Assembly: GCF_002224125.1 (NCBI RefSeq)
Contig: NZ_NCSM01000061.1
Coordinates: 1 to 36,258 of the forward strand
Direction: 5' to 3'
Length of the DNA stretch: 36,258 nt
Origin: Streptomyces sp. NBS 14/10
GTDB taxonomy: Bacteria; Actinomycetota; Actinomycetes; Streptomycetales; Streptomycetaceae
Position numbers and translations under genes: made by a program. Below are positions 22,711 through 31,183 of the stretch, in pieces. Under the pieces are notes generated by a model. It saw only the letters and a list, made by a program, of their open reading frames with translations. It made no database searches and was not told the DNA's origin. How positions within the stretch are numbered: the first letter of the stretch is position 1; each line of letters opens with the position of its first letter.

Positions 22711-23412
22711 GTGCACCGAAAGGCTCGAAAGCTCTTCCTGACCCCGCTGTTCGCGCTCCTCGCGCTCATCGGCTTCGCCGCCGCCCCCGCCCACGCCGCC
22801 ACCTGGTCCTCCTCGGACCAGTGGGGCAACTGGTCCAACGGCGGCTACACGCTCTACAACAACATCTGGGGCTCCGGCGCCGGATCCCAGACCATCTGGG
22901 CCAACTCGTACACCGACTGGGGCGTCTGGGCCAACCACCCCAACACCGGCGGCATCAAGTCCTACCCCAACGCCAAGCGGGTCGTCGGCAAGAAGGTCAG
23001 CGCCCTAGGCAGCCTGAACAGCAGCTACAACGTCACCGTGCCGTCCTCGGGCGCGTACAACACCTCGTACGACATCTGGGACACCAACTACGACTACGAG
23101 ATCATGCTCTGGATGAACAAGACCGGCCCGGTCGGTCCGCTCGGCACCTCCCAGGGCAGCCTCACCCTCGGCGGCCACAGCTGGACCGTCTACAAGGGCA
23201 GCAACGGCGCCAATGAGGTCTTCTCCTTCATCCGCAGTTCAAACTCCAGCTCCGGCTCCGTGGACATCAAGGCCATCGTGAACTGGATCAAGAACACCAA
23301 GGGCTGGTTCGGCGATGTGACCATCGGCGATGTCCAGTTCGGCTACGAGATCACCTCCTCGGCCGGCGGTCTGGACTTCAAGACCAACAGCTTCAACGTC
23401 TCCTTCAGCTGA
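22711..23412 (+). CDS. Secreted GH12 endo-beta-1,4-glucanase / xyloglucanase
   Basis: The 233-residue protein starts at GTG with GAAGGGAG 7 bases upstream. It has a Sec signal peptide (basic MHRKARK, hydrophobic core, cleavage after AHA at about 29). The mature protein is a single GH12 jelly-roll domain: DYEIMLWMN with nucleophile E130 and FGYEITSS with acid/base E213. No cellulose-binding module is attached, unlike several Streptomyces GH12 cellulases. GH12 enzymes cut cellulose, mixed-linkage glucan or xyloglucan. Being in an operon with an oligosaccharide importer, GH42, and near GH31 and GH3, xyloglucan is the best guess. The reading frame is open upstream into the GH42 tail, but the signal peptide shows that translation must begin here. 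Confidence 0.92.
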   Translation: MHRKARKLFLTPLFALLALIGFAAAPAHAATWSSSDQWGNWSNGGYTLYNNIWGSGAGSQTIWANSYTDWGVWANHPNTGGIKSYPNAKRVVGKKVSALGSLNSSYNVTVPSSGAYNTSYDIWDTNYDYEIMLWMNKTGPVGPLGTSQGSLTLGGHSWTVYKGSNGANEVFSFIRSSNSSSGSVDIKAIVNWIKNTKGWFGDVTIGDVQFGYEITSSAGGLDFKTNSFNVSFS

Positions 23413-23429
23413 TCCCACTGCCCGACCGT

Positions 23430-23459
23430 GTGCCGCCGTTCCCCCAGGGGCGGCGGCAC
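23430..23459 (+). terminator. Hairpin terminator after GH12
   Basis: GTGCCGCCG (23430–23438) pairs perfectly with CGGCGGCAC (23451–23459), and an inner CCCC/GGGG extends the stem past a two-base bulge. It begins 18 bases after the stop codon and ends the sugar operon. Confidence 0.8.
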
Positions 23460-23580
23460 TCGCCGTACCCCACCGGTTGTGCCCCCGGCGCCGCGCGTAC
23501 TCCCCGGGTTGCGGCGCGGGCCCGCTCGCTCCGCCCAACGGAGGAAGGGCCCGTACCCGAGGCGGCCCTAGGCTGAGCGC

Positions 23581-24723
23581 ATGGTCCTCCAAGGCTCTGT
23601 CGCCCGTATCCGGCCGCCGCGCGGCCAGTGGGCGGACGCGGCCCTGGTCGGCGGTGTCCTCGCGCTGGCGGTCGGCGGCGGCATGGGACCGCTGGTGGGC
23701 GAGCGCGCGGAGCCCTGGCCGGTCACCGTTCTCGACCTGGCGATGATCATCGCCGCCTGCGGCGCGCTCTGGTTCCGCCGCCGCCGTCCCGTGGCCGTCG
23801 CCCTCGGCGTGCTGGCCGCCACCGCCGCGTACTACCTCACCAGCGTGTACGACGGCCCCCTCCTCGTCGCGTTCGTGGTCGCGCTGTACGCGGTCGCGGC
23901 CCAGGGGCTGCTGCGGGCGGCCGTCGCCATCGCCGCGCTCAGCGTCGCCGCCGTCGGCGTCGGCACGCTGGCGGGCAACGAGGACGTCAACGGGGTCGCC
24001 CTCTTCATGCTCACCGGCTGGCTGGTCGCGGTGGTCGCGCTCGGGTGGCTGCGCCACAGCCGCCTGGCGTACGTCCACGAGGTGGAGCGGCGCGCGGCCG
24101 GCGAGGAGCGGCTGCGCATCGCCCGGGAGCTGCACGATGTCATCGGCCACCACATCTCCCTCATCAGCGTCCAGTCCACGGCCGCCCTGCACCGGCTCGA
24201 GAAGGACCCGGCACAGGCCGGGACGGCCCTCGCCGCGATCAAGTCGTCCAGCCGCGAGGCGCTGCGCGAACTGCGGGCGACCCTCGGGGTGCTGCGGCAG
24301 ATCGACGAGGAGGCGCCCACGGCGCCGCCGCCGGGCCTGGCCCGGATCGGCGAACTCGTCGCGTCGGCGCGGTCGGCCGGGTTCGACGTACGCGCACACA
24401 CCAGCGGCGAGCCGCAGCCGCTGCCCACCGAAGTGGAGCTCGCCGGCTACCGCATCGTCCAGGAATCACTCACCAATGTGACCCGGCACTCCCGGGCCAC
24501 CGCCGTCACCGTCCATGTCTCATACGCACCTCGCGAGGTCCGGATCGAGATCACGGACAACGGACGCGGTCCGGTCCGCGCCGTGCCCGGCAGCGGCATC
24601 AGCGGTATGCGCGAGCGCGCACGCGCGCTGGGCGGCGATCTGATCACGAGTCCCGGCCGGGACGGCGGATTCGCCGTACGGGCCCGGCTGCCGCACGGGA
24701 ACGGAGCGCCCCGACAACCATGA
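23581..24723 (+). CDS. Sensor histidine kinase of the NarL-type (HisKA_3)
   Basis: The 380-residue protein has four to five hydrophobic segments in its first 160 residues, a HisKA_3 dimerisation domain with RIARELHDVIGHHISL (phospho-acceptor H185), and a HATPase domain with NVTRHS and DNGRG motifs. There is no large extracellular sensor domain, so it may sense within the membrane. Its stop overlaps the start of the response-regulator gene (ATGA, 24720–24723). It probably phosphorylates that regulator. The following MMPL gene may be a target. The ribosome site is weak. Confidence 0.93.
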   Translation: MVLQGSVARIRPPRGQWADAALVGGVLALAVGGGMGPLVGERAEPWPVTVLDLAMIIAACGALWFRRRRPVAVALGVLAATAAYYLTSVYDGPLLVAFVVALYAVAAQGLLRAAVAIAALSVAAVGVGTLAGNEDVNGVALFMLTGWLVAVVALGWLRHSRLAYVHEVERRAAGEERLRIARELHDVIGHHISLISVQSTAALHRLEKDPAQAGTALAAIKSSSREALRELRATLGVLRQIDEEAPTAPPPGLARIGELVASARSAGFDVRAHTSGEPQPLPTEVELAGYRIVQESLTNVTRHSRATAVTVHVSYAPREVRIEITDNGRGPVRAVPGSGISGMRERARALGGDLITSPGRDGGFAVRARLPHGNGAPRQP

Positions 24724-25388
24724 TCAAGGTCTTGCTCGCGGACGACCAGCGGCTGGTGCGGGCCGGGTTCCGGTCGATCCTGGAGGACGAGGACGACATC
24801 ACGGTGGTGGCCGAGGCGGGCGACGGCGACGAGGCCGTCGCGGCCTGCCGCGAGACGCACCCCGACGTGGCGCTCCTGGACATCCGGATGCCCGGGACCG
24901 ACGGCCTTCAGGCGGCCGGGCGGATCGCCGCCGACCCCCGCCTGGAGGGCGTCAAGGTCGTCATCCTGACCACCTTCGACCTGGACGACTACATCTACGG
25001 AGCGCTGCGCGCCGGCGCCACCGGCTTCCTGGTCAAGGACACCGAACCGGAGGAACTGATCCACGCCGTACGGGTGGCGCACCGCGGCGACGCGCTGATC
25101 AGCCCCTCCGTCACCCGCCGGCTCATCGCGGAGTTCGCCGGACGGGTCCAGGCCCCCGACCCCGGCCCGCGGCTGCGCGCCCTCACCGACCGCGAGCGGG
25201 AGGTGATGCGGCTGGTGGCCGCCGGGCTGACGAACGACGAGATCGCCGCCCGGCTTGTGCTCAGCCCGGCCACCGCCAAGACCCACGTCAGCCGCATCAT
25301 GACCAAGCTGGCGGTCCGGGACCGCTCCCAACTGGTGGTGCTGGCCTACGAGTCGGGCATGGTCAGCCCCCGCTGGCTGACGCCTTAG
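24720..25388 (+). CDS. Two-component response regulator, NarL/FixJ family
   Basis: The 222-residue protein has a receiver domain with DD at 8–9, the phospho-acceptor D54 (VALLDIRMPG), the conserved T in ILTTFD, and K in FLVKDTEP. A LuxR-type helix-turn-helix follows at about 154–200 (LTDREREVMRLVAAGLTNDEIA, then SPATAKTHVSRIMTKL). The gene overlaps the kinase gene by 4 bases. It is a DNA-binding activator or repressor with unknown targets; the MMPL gene 111 bases downstream on the same strand is the obvious candidate. Confidence 0.94.
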   Translation: MIKVLLADDQRLVRAGFRSILEDEDDITVVAEAGDGDEAVAACRETHPDVALLDIRMPGTDGLQAAGRIAADPRLEGVKVVILTTFDLDDYIYGALRAGATGFLVKDTEPEELIHAVRVAHRGDALISPSVTRRLIAEFAGRVQAPDPGPRLRALTDREREVMRLVAAGLTNDEIAARLVLSPATAKTHVSRIMTKLAVRDRSQLVVLAYESGMVSPRWLTP

Positions 25389-25499
25389 CCACACGACCGG
25401 GGGAGTACGTCGGCCGGGGGTCCGCCAACCGCTGGGGTACCGCGAGTGTCCGCCGTGGGCTGACGCCCTGGGGTGGACCGGGCCCGGATGCTTCGGGGC

Positions 25500-27692
25500 A
25501 TGAAGTCTCCGCCACGCGACACGACCGCGACCACCGAGCCCGACGCGGGCCGACCTCCGGGCCGACCCCCGGGCCGTACGGGTGCCTTCGGCAGCCTGGC
25601 CTCGTGGTCCCAGAGCCACCGCTGGGGCGCCCTGCTGCTGTGGATCCTCGTGGTGGCCGCGATCACCGTCGGATCGCAGGCGGCCGGCAGCGCGTACCGC
25701 AATGACTTCGCCCTGCCCGGCACCGACTCGCAGACCGCCACCGACCTGCTGACCGAGCACGGCTCCCGGCAGGCGGGAGACAGCGTGCAGATCGTCTTCA
25801 AGGACGAGGGCGGGCTGCGCGCCGAGCGCGGCTCCGTCGAGAAGACCCTCGGCCGGGTCCGCGGTCTGCCCTCCGTCACCGAGGTGCGCGGCCCGTACGC
25901 GGACGCCTCCGCACTCTCCCGGGACGGCACCGTCGGCTACGCGACCGTGACCCTCGACGGCAAGGCGGAGGAGGTACCCAAGCGGGACATCACCAGGATC
26001 ATCGACACCGCCAAGGCCGCCGAAGGACCGGGCCTCGAGGTCGCGCTCGGCGGTGAGGCGGTGCGCGGCGCCGAGGAGGAGGCGGGCGGTGCCGCGGAGG
26101 GCGCGGGCATGCTCGCCGCGCTGGTCATCCTGGTCCTGCTGTTCGGCTCGCTGATGGCGGCGGCGCTGCCGCTGGTCACCGCCTTGTTCGCGGTGGGCGG
26201 CGCCATCGGTCTGATCGCCCTGGCCTCACACCTGTTCACGGTCGCCGACTTCACCCCGCCCGTCATGATGCTCGTCGGGATCGGAGTGGGCGTGGACTAC
26301 GCGCTCCTGATCTTCTACCGCTACCGGCACGAACTCATCCGCGGCGCCGACCCGCGCACCGCCACTCGTACCGCGCTGGACGCCGCCGGACGCACGGTCT
26401 TCTTCGCCGGCTGCACCGTGATCATCGCGCTGCTCGGCCTGGTCGCCCTGGGCCTGGGCTCGCTGCAGGGCGTGGCGCTCGCCGTCGCGCTGACCGTGCT
26501 CGTCACCATGGCGGCCTCCCTGGTCCTGCTGCCCGCGCTGCTGGCCGTGGTCGGCGGGCGCGTCCAGCGCCAGGTGCTGCGGCGCGCCGACCGGGCCCGG
26601 GCCAAGGGGAAGGAGGAGGGCCGGCGCTGGCGGGCCCTGGCCTCCGCCGTGCAGCGGCGCCCGCTGCCCGCGCTGCTGGCGGCCGTCGTGGCGCTGCTCG
26701 CGCTGTCCGCCCCGGCCCTGAGCCTGCGCCTGGGCTTCGCCGACGCGGGCAACGATCCGACCACATCCACCAGCCGCCGGGCCTACGACCTGCTTGCCGA
26801 GGGCTTCGGACCCGGGTTCAACGGTCCGCTGGTGGTGGTGAGCCGGGGCGACGCGGCGGCCGCCCGGGAGCTGCGGACCACGCTCGCCCGTACGGACGGC
26901 ATCGCCGCCACCACACCGCCGCTGCCCTCCGAGGACGGCGCCGTCTCCACCGTCCTCGCCTTCCCCCGCACCTCCCCGCAGGACGAGGGCACCGCCGACC
27001 TCGTACACACGCTGCGCGACCGCGTCCTGCCGCGGCTCGGCGAACGCACCGGCGCCGACTACCTGGTGGGCGGGTCCACGGCCGCCGCGCAGGACTTCGC
27101 CGACTCCGTAGCCGACCGGATGCCGCTGTTCGTCGCCGTGGTCGTCGGCCTCTCCACGCTGCTGCTCATGGCGGTCTTCCGCTCCCTGCTGATCCCGCTG
27201 AAGGCCGCGCTGCTCAACCTGCTGTCCATCGCCGCCGCGCTGGGCGTGATCACACTGGTCTTCCAGCACGGCTGGTTCGGGGTGCAGCCCGGCCCGATCG
27301 AGGCGTTCATCCCGGTGATGATCTTCGCGATCGTCTTCGGCCTCTCCATGGACTACGAGGTGTTCCTCGTCTCCCGTATGCATGAGGAGTGGGAGCGGAC
27401 GAAGGACCACTCCCACGCGGTCCGCGAGGGTCTTGCGGCCACCGGCAAGGTGATCACGGCGGCCGGCGCCATCATGATCGTGGTGTTCGCCGCCTTCGTG
27501 CTCAGCCCGAGCCGTATGCTCCAGCAGTTCGGCCTGGGGCTCGCGGTGGCCGTCCTGCTGGACGCCGTGGTGATCCGCTGCCTGATCGTGCCGGCCGTCA
27601 TGCGGCTGCTCGGCAGGCGCGCCTGGTGGCTGCCCGCGCCCCTCGCCCGGCTGCTGCCGAAGGTGGCGCTGGAACGCCCCGACGCCGGCTGA
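25500..27692 (+). CDS. MMPL-family transporter
   Basis: The 730-residue protein has the RND-like MMPL layout of two halves. Each has an N-terminal helix, a large extracytoplasmic loop, and five helices. The conserved Asp-Tyr motifs are GIGVGVDYALLIFYRYRHE in the first half and FGLSMDYEVFLVSRMHEEW in the second. The family exports lipids, siderophores or drugs with proton flow. I prefer the ATG at 25500; GTG at 25473 and ATG at 25488 are also in frame and none has a clear ribosome site. It follows the two-component system in the same direction and converges on GH31, with a strong hairpin between. Confidence 0.9.
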   Translation: MKSPPRDTTATTEPDAGRPPGRPPGRTGAFGSLASWSQSHRWGALLLWILVVAAITVGSQAAGSAYRNDFALPGTDSQTATDLLTEHGSRQAGDSVQIVFKDEGGLRAERGSVEKTLGRVRGLPSVTEVRGPYADASALSRDGTVGYATVTLDGKAEEVPKRDITRIIDTAKAAEGPGLEVALGGEAVRGAEEEAGGAAEGAGMLAALVILVLLFGSLMAAALPLVTALFAVGGAIGLIALASHLFTVADFTPPVMMLVGIGVGVDYALLIFYRYRHELIRGADPRTATRTALDAAGRTVFFAGCTVIIALLGLVALGLGSLQGVALAVALTVLVTMAASLVLLPALLAVVGGRVQRQVLRRADRARAKGKEEGRRWRALASAVQRRPLPALLAAVVALLALSAPALSLRLGFADAGNDPTTSTSRRAYDLLAEGFGPGFNGPLVVVSRGDAAAARELRTTLARTDGIAATTPPLPSEDGAVSTVLAFPRTSPQDEGTADLVHTLRDRVLPRLGERTGADYLVGGSTAAAQDFADSVADRMPLFVAVVVGLSTLLLMAVFRSLLIPLKAALLNLLSIAAALGVITLVFQHGWFGVQPGPIEAFIPVMIFAIVFGLSMDYEVFLVSRMHEEWERTKDHSHAVREGLAATGKVITAAGAIMIVVFAAFVLSPSRMLQQFGLGLAVAVLLDAVVIRCLIVPAVMRLLGRRAWWLPAPLARLLPKVALERPDAG

Positions 27693-27710
27693 GACGAGCG
27701 GGACCGGCAT

Positions 27711-27748
27711 CGGCCGGCGCGCCCGGACAGCCCCGGGCGCGCCGGCCG
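27711..27748. terminator. Strong bidirectional terminator between MMPL and GH31 genes
   Basis: CGGCCGGCGCGCCCGG (27711–27726) pairs perfectly with CCGGGCGCGCCGGCCG (27733–27748), a 16-base-pair stem with a 6-base loop. It lies between two convergent genes and starts 18 bases after the MMPL stop codon. Confidence 0.85.
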
Positions 27749-27759
27749 GCGACGGGCCG

Positions 27760-29805
27760 TCAGGGCTCCCGTACCGGCAGCCTCGCGTCGTCCCTCAGGA
27801 ACAGCGGGATCCGGTCCAGCGGGGCGGGCACGGTCACCGTCGTACCGCCCTCCCAGCTCTCGCCCGTCCAGGCGTCCGTCCAGCGCGCCCCCGCCGGGAG
27901 ATGGGCGGCGCGCTCGGTCGCGCCCGCCTCCAGGACCGGGGCGACCAGCAGATCGGGGCCGAGCAGAAAGGCGTCCGCGACGCCCCAGGCCGCCTCATCG
28001 CCCGGGAACTCGAGGAAGAGCGGGCGCATGGGCGGCAGCCCCTCCTCGTGGGCGGCGCGCATCTGCGCCAGTACGTACGGCTTGAGCCGTTCGCGCAGCC
28101 GCAGATACGAGCCGAGGATGCGCTCGGCCTCCTCGCCGTACGACCACACCTCGTTCGGGCCGCCGGTCATCCCGGGCCCCAGCGGCAGCCCCGGGTCGCG
28201 GAAGCCGTGCAGCCGCATGATCGGCGACAGCGCGCCGAACTGGAACCAGCGGATCAGCACCTCGCGGTACGCCGGGTCGTCCGGGTCGCCGCCGTGGAAG
28301 CCGCCGATGTCGGTGTTCCACCACGGGATGCCGGAGAGGGCGACGTTCAGGCCGGCGGCGATCTGCCGGCGCAGCGTCGCGAAGTCCGTGCCGATGTCGC
28401 CGGACCACAAGGCGGCCCCGTGGCGCTGACTGCCCGCCCACGCCGAGCGGTTGAGGGTCACCACCTCCTCCTCGCCCGCCGCGCGCATGCCCTCGTGGAC
28501 CGCGCGGGCGTTCTCGCGCGGGTAGAGGTTGCCGACCTCCAGGCCAGGACCCGCGTGGTAGCGCAGATTCGCCGGGAAGCCGGGCTTGAGCTCCGGCTCG
28601 CAGGCGTCCAGCCAGAAGGCGCGGATCCCGTACGGCTCCAGGTAGTTGGCCCGCACCCGCGACCACATGAACTCCCGGGCCTCGGGGTGGGTCGCGTCGT
28701 AGAAGGCGACGTGGATCCGCTCGCCCTCGCGCACATCGGGCCAGTCGGCGTGCGCCGTGGGCCCGTACTCGGTGCCGACCAGGAAGCCCCGCTGCTCCAT
28801 CGTGGCGTGGTTCTCGCTCAGCGGGGAGACCGAAGGCCACACCGAGACCACCAGCTTGATGCCAAGATCGGCCAGCTCCCGCGTCATCGCCGCCGGGTCG
28901 GGCCACGCCACCGGGTCGAACTTCCAGTCGCCCAGATGCGTCCAGTGGAAGAAGTCGCAGATGATCGCGTCGATCGGCAGCCCGCGCCGCTTGTGCTCAC
29001 GGGCCACGGTCAGCAGCTCCTCCTGGCTGCGGTAGCGCAGCTTGCACTGCCAGAACCCGGCCGCCCACTCCGGCAGCATCGGCGCGCGGCCGGTCACCGC
29101 GGAGTAGCGGCGCTGCGCGGCCGCCGGGTCCCCGGCCGTGATCCAGTAGTCGATCTGGCGCGCGCTGTCGGCGACCCAGCGGGTGCCGGTCGCGGCCAGC
29201 TCGACCCGTCCGATCGCCGGGTTGTTCCACAGCAGGGTGTAGCCGCGGCTGGAGGTGAGGACCGGGATCGTCACCTCGGAGTTGCGCTGCACCAGGTCGA
29301 GCACGGCGCCCTTCTGGTCCAGCAGACCGTGCTGGTGCTGGCCGAGGCCGTAGAGCCGCTCGCCCTCGTACGCCTTGAAGCGCTGCTCGATACGGTGGTA
29401 GCCGTTGCCCGTGGCGGTGCGCAGCCGCGGCCCCGGCCACCAGAAGTGGGCGCGCTGCTCGGCCAGCAGCTCCCGGCCGTCCTCGGTGGCCAGGAACCGG
29501 ATCATGCCGTCCGCGCCGATCCGCGCGGTGATCGCGCCGCAGGTCAGCGACGCCTCCCCGGCCTCGATCGCGACGCTCGCGGCGGCCTTCGGCGGACCGT
29601 CGAGGAGCGCGCCTGGCAGGTCCTCCAGCAGCGGCCCGCCGAGCCGGGCACGGACCCGGATCGCGTCGGGCCCCCACGGCTCCAGACGTACGGTCTCCTG
29701 CCGACCGGTCCACTCCAGCGCGCCGTCGTGCTCGCTGAAGGTGCCGACGGTGGGGGAGGACTGGGCGAGCGACGCTGAGGCGGTGGCCGGCGGTGATGGG
29801 TTCAC
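27760..29805 (-). CDS. GH31 alpha-xylosidase-type glycosidase
   Basis: The 681-residue protein starts at GTG (29803–29805) with GAGGAG 7 bases upstream. It shows the N-terminal beta-sandwich (GLGQHQHG) and the GH31 barrel with DFFHWTHLGDWKFDP, FWLDACEPE holding the nucleophile Asp, and LWSGDIGTDF holding the acid/base Asp. The WLDACEPE and DWKFDP forms are those of alpha-xylosidases rather than alpha-glucosidases (WxDMNE). No signal peptide is seen, so it is cytoplasmic and would remove alpha-1,6-xylose from imported oligosaccharides. It is downstream of the lacI gene on the same strand, 198 bases away, and may be cotranscribed. Substrate is inferred from motif form and neighbours. Confidence 0.9.
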   Translation of the reverse strand: MNPSPPATASASLAQSSPTVGTFSEHDGALEWTGRQETVRLEPWGPDAIRVRARLGGPLLEDLPGALLDGPPKAAASVAIEAGEASLTCGAITARIGADGMIRFLATEDGRELLAEQRAHFWWPGPRLRTATGNGYHRIEQRFKAYEGERLYGLGQHQHGLLDQKGAVLDLVQRNSEVTIPVLTSSRGYTLLWNNPAIGRVELAATGTRWVADSARQIDYWITAGDPAAAQRRYSAVTGRAPMLPEWAAGFWQCKLRYRSQEELLTVAREHKRRGLPIDAIICDFFHWTHLGDWKFDPVAWPDPAAMTRELADLGIKLVVSVWPSVSPLSENHATMEQRGFLVGTEYGPTAHADWPDVREGERIHVAFYDATHPEAREFMWSRVRANYLEPYGIRAFWLDACEPELKPGFPANLRYHAGPGLEVGNLYPRENARAVHEGMRAAGEEEVVTLNRSAWAGSQRHGAALWSGDIGTDFATLRRQIAAGLNVALSGIPWWNTDIGGFHGGDPDDPAYREVLIRWFQFGALSPIMRLHGFRDPGLPLGPGMTGGPNEVWSYGEEAERILGSYLRLRERLKPYVLAQMRAAHEEGLPPMRPLFLEFPGDEAAWGVADAFLLGPDLLVAPVLEAGATERAAHLPAGARWTDAWTGESWEGGTTVTVPAPLDRIPLFLRDDARLPVREP

Positions 29806-30003
29806 GGGGCGCTCCTCGGGGTGCGGCGGTGGACGTACGGGGGGTGAGCTTTACGGGCGTATCGCTTCGGGGACGTACGGCTCGGCGGCGCTGCGAGGGC
29901 GGGACTTCAGGGGGCTGGGGCGGGGCTTTGGGCGAGGTCGCTGCGGCTTTCGGTAAGAGAGAGGGCGCGCGGACGGGAGTTACGGGCGGGGGCCAGGACC
30001 GGG

Positions 30004-31020
30004 TCAGGGCGCGGCGTTCGGCGCCGGGCCCGAGCTCGCCCGTACGGTCAACTGGGGCTCCAGCAGCGCCACCTCGTCCGAGCCGTGCCCCTCCAGCTTG
30101 GCCACCACCAGCTCCACCGCCCGCCGCCCCATCTCATGCGCGGGGATCGCGACCGAGGTCAGCCGCACCGAGGCCTGGGTGGCCACCGGGTCGGGGCAGA
30201 TCGCCACCACAGAGATGTCCTCGGGCACCGCGCGGCCCTGCTGGCGCAGCAGGCTCAGCAGCGGGTCGATGGCGGCCTCGTTCTGCACCACGAAGCCGGT
30301 GGTGCCGGGGCGCTCGTCGAAGATTCGGGCCAGCGCCCCGGCCATGGACTCATAACTGCCCTCGCACGGCCGGTGCAGCAGCCGCAGCCCCAGTTCGCGG
30401 GCGCGGCCACGCAGCCCTTCCAGGGTCCGTACGGCGAAGCCGGTGTGGCGCTCGTACACCGCCGCCGCCTCGCCGACCACGGCGATCTCGCGGTGGCCGA
30501 GCTTTGCCAGATGTTCGGCGCACAGCGCGCCGGTCGCCGTGAAGTCCAGGTCGACGCAGGTCAGTCCGACGGTGTCGGCGGGCAGCCCGATCAGTACGGT
30601 CGGCTGGCGGGCGTCCCGCAGCAGCGGCAGCCGCTCGTCCTCCAGCTCCACATCCATCAGGATCATGGCGTCGGCGAGCCCGCTGCCGGTGACCCGGCGT
30701 ACGGCCGCCGGGCCCTCCTCGCCGGTCAGCAGCAGCACGTCATAGCCGTGGGTGCGGGCGCTGGTGGCCACCGCGATGGCGATCTCCATCATCACGGGCA
30801 CATACATATCGGTCCGCAGTGGCACCATCAGCGCGATGATGTTGGAGCGGCTGCTGGCGAGGGCCCGGGCGCCGGCGTTCGGGTGGTAGCCGAGCTCCTT
30901 GATGCTCTGCTCGACCCGCTCGCGGGTGGGGCCGGAGATCGAGCGCTTGCCGCTGAGGACATAACTCACCGTGCTGGCGGAGACTCCGGCGTGCCGGGCG
31001 ACCTCGGCGAGGGTGACCAT
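30004..31020 (-). CDS. LacI-family transcriptional regulator
   Basis: The 338-residue protein has the LacI helix-turn-helix (TLAEVARHAGVSASTVSYVL, 3–22), the hinge helix (PNAGARALASSRSN) and a periplasmic-binding-protein-like effector domain. The ATG at 31018–31020 has GGAG 7 bases upstream. Two GAAGCGCTTC operators lie upstream of it, and two more are at the GH3/binding-protein region, so it very likely represses itself and the sugar genes. The inducer would be a sugar released from the imported oligosaccharide. GH31 follows it on the same strand. Confidence 0.94.
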   Translation of the reverse strand: MVTLAEVARHAGVSASTVSYVLSGKRSISGPTRERVEQSIKELGYHPNAGARALASSRSNIIALMVPLRTDMYVPVMMEIAIAVATSARTHGYDVLLLTGEEGPAAVRRVTGSGLADAMILMDVELEDERLPLLRDARQPTVLIGLPADTVGLTCVDLDFTATGALCAEHLAKLGHREIAVVGEAAAVYERHTGFAVRTLEGLRGRARELGLRLLHRPCEGSYESMAGALARIFDERPGTTGFVVQNEAAIDPLLSLLRQQGRAVPEDISVVAICPDPVATQASVRLTSVAIPAHEMGRRAVELVVAKLEGHGSDEVALLEPQLTVRASSGPAPNAAP

Positions 31021-31043
31021 GCGGGGACTCCGTCCGGGTCATT

Positions 31044-31053
31044 GAAGCGCTTC
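31044..31053. promoter_or_regulatory. LacI-type operator, proximal to lacI start
   Basis: GAAGCGCTTC, in TTGAAGCGCTTCGA, lies 24 bases before the ATG of the regulator, in the transcribed leader of the proposed promoter at 31096–31124. Confidence 0.82.
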
Positions 31054-31095
31054 GACTGGGCTGCCGAACGGCTCTTTGCTGGGCTGCGCGGATCG

Positions 31096-31124
31096 ACAGT
31101 AGCCCTGTCCGCGTTCAGTGTCCA
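31096..31124 (-). promoter_or_regulatory. Putative promoter of the lacI gene
   Basis: On the minus strand TGGACA (31124–31119) and TACTGT (31101–31096) are 17 bases apart. The −35 differs from TTGACA at one position and the −10 keeps TA and the final T. One operator lies 7 bases upstream of the −35 and the other about 40 bases downstream of the −10, consistent with autorepression. Confidence 0.5.
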
Positions 31125-31131
31125 GATAGTC

Positions 31132-31141
31132 GAAGCGCTTC
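31132..31141. promoter_or_regulatory. LacI-type operator, distal to lacI start
   Basis: GAAGCGCTTC, in TCGAAGCGCTTCAA, lies directly upstream of the proposed −35. The centre is 88 bases from that of the proximal operator, so repression by looping between the two is possible. Confidence 0.8.
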
Positions 31142-31151
31142 AACTGGCTTT

Positions 31152-31183
31152 TTCCACCGGCTGTTCCACCGGCTGTTCCACCG
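31152..31183. repeat. 12-base tandem repeat upstream of lacI
   Basis: TTCCACCGGCTG occurs twice without change (31152–31163, 31164–31175) followed by a partial third copy (TTCCACCG). It lies just beyond the distal operator, in the divergent region with the acyl-CoA dehydrogenase. Role unknown. Confidence 0.72.

Noticed and set aside
20613..22838. 741-codon open frame on the minus strand
   Set aside because: Antisense to GH42; no motif, Gly/Val/Ala/Arg-rich.
22374..23216. Continuation of the GH42 start frame after the frameshift
   Set aside because: The sequence after 22373 in this frame is Arg/Pro/His-rich junk, while the conserved GH42 end and the GH12 enzyme are in the +1 frame.
29863..29869. 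Possible LacI half-site CGCTTCG before GH31
   Set aside because: Only the right half matches; the left half (GTAT) does not, so it is not listed as an operator.
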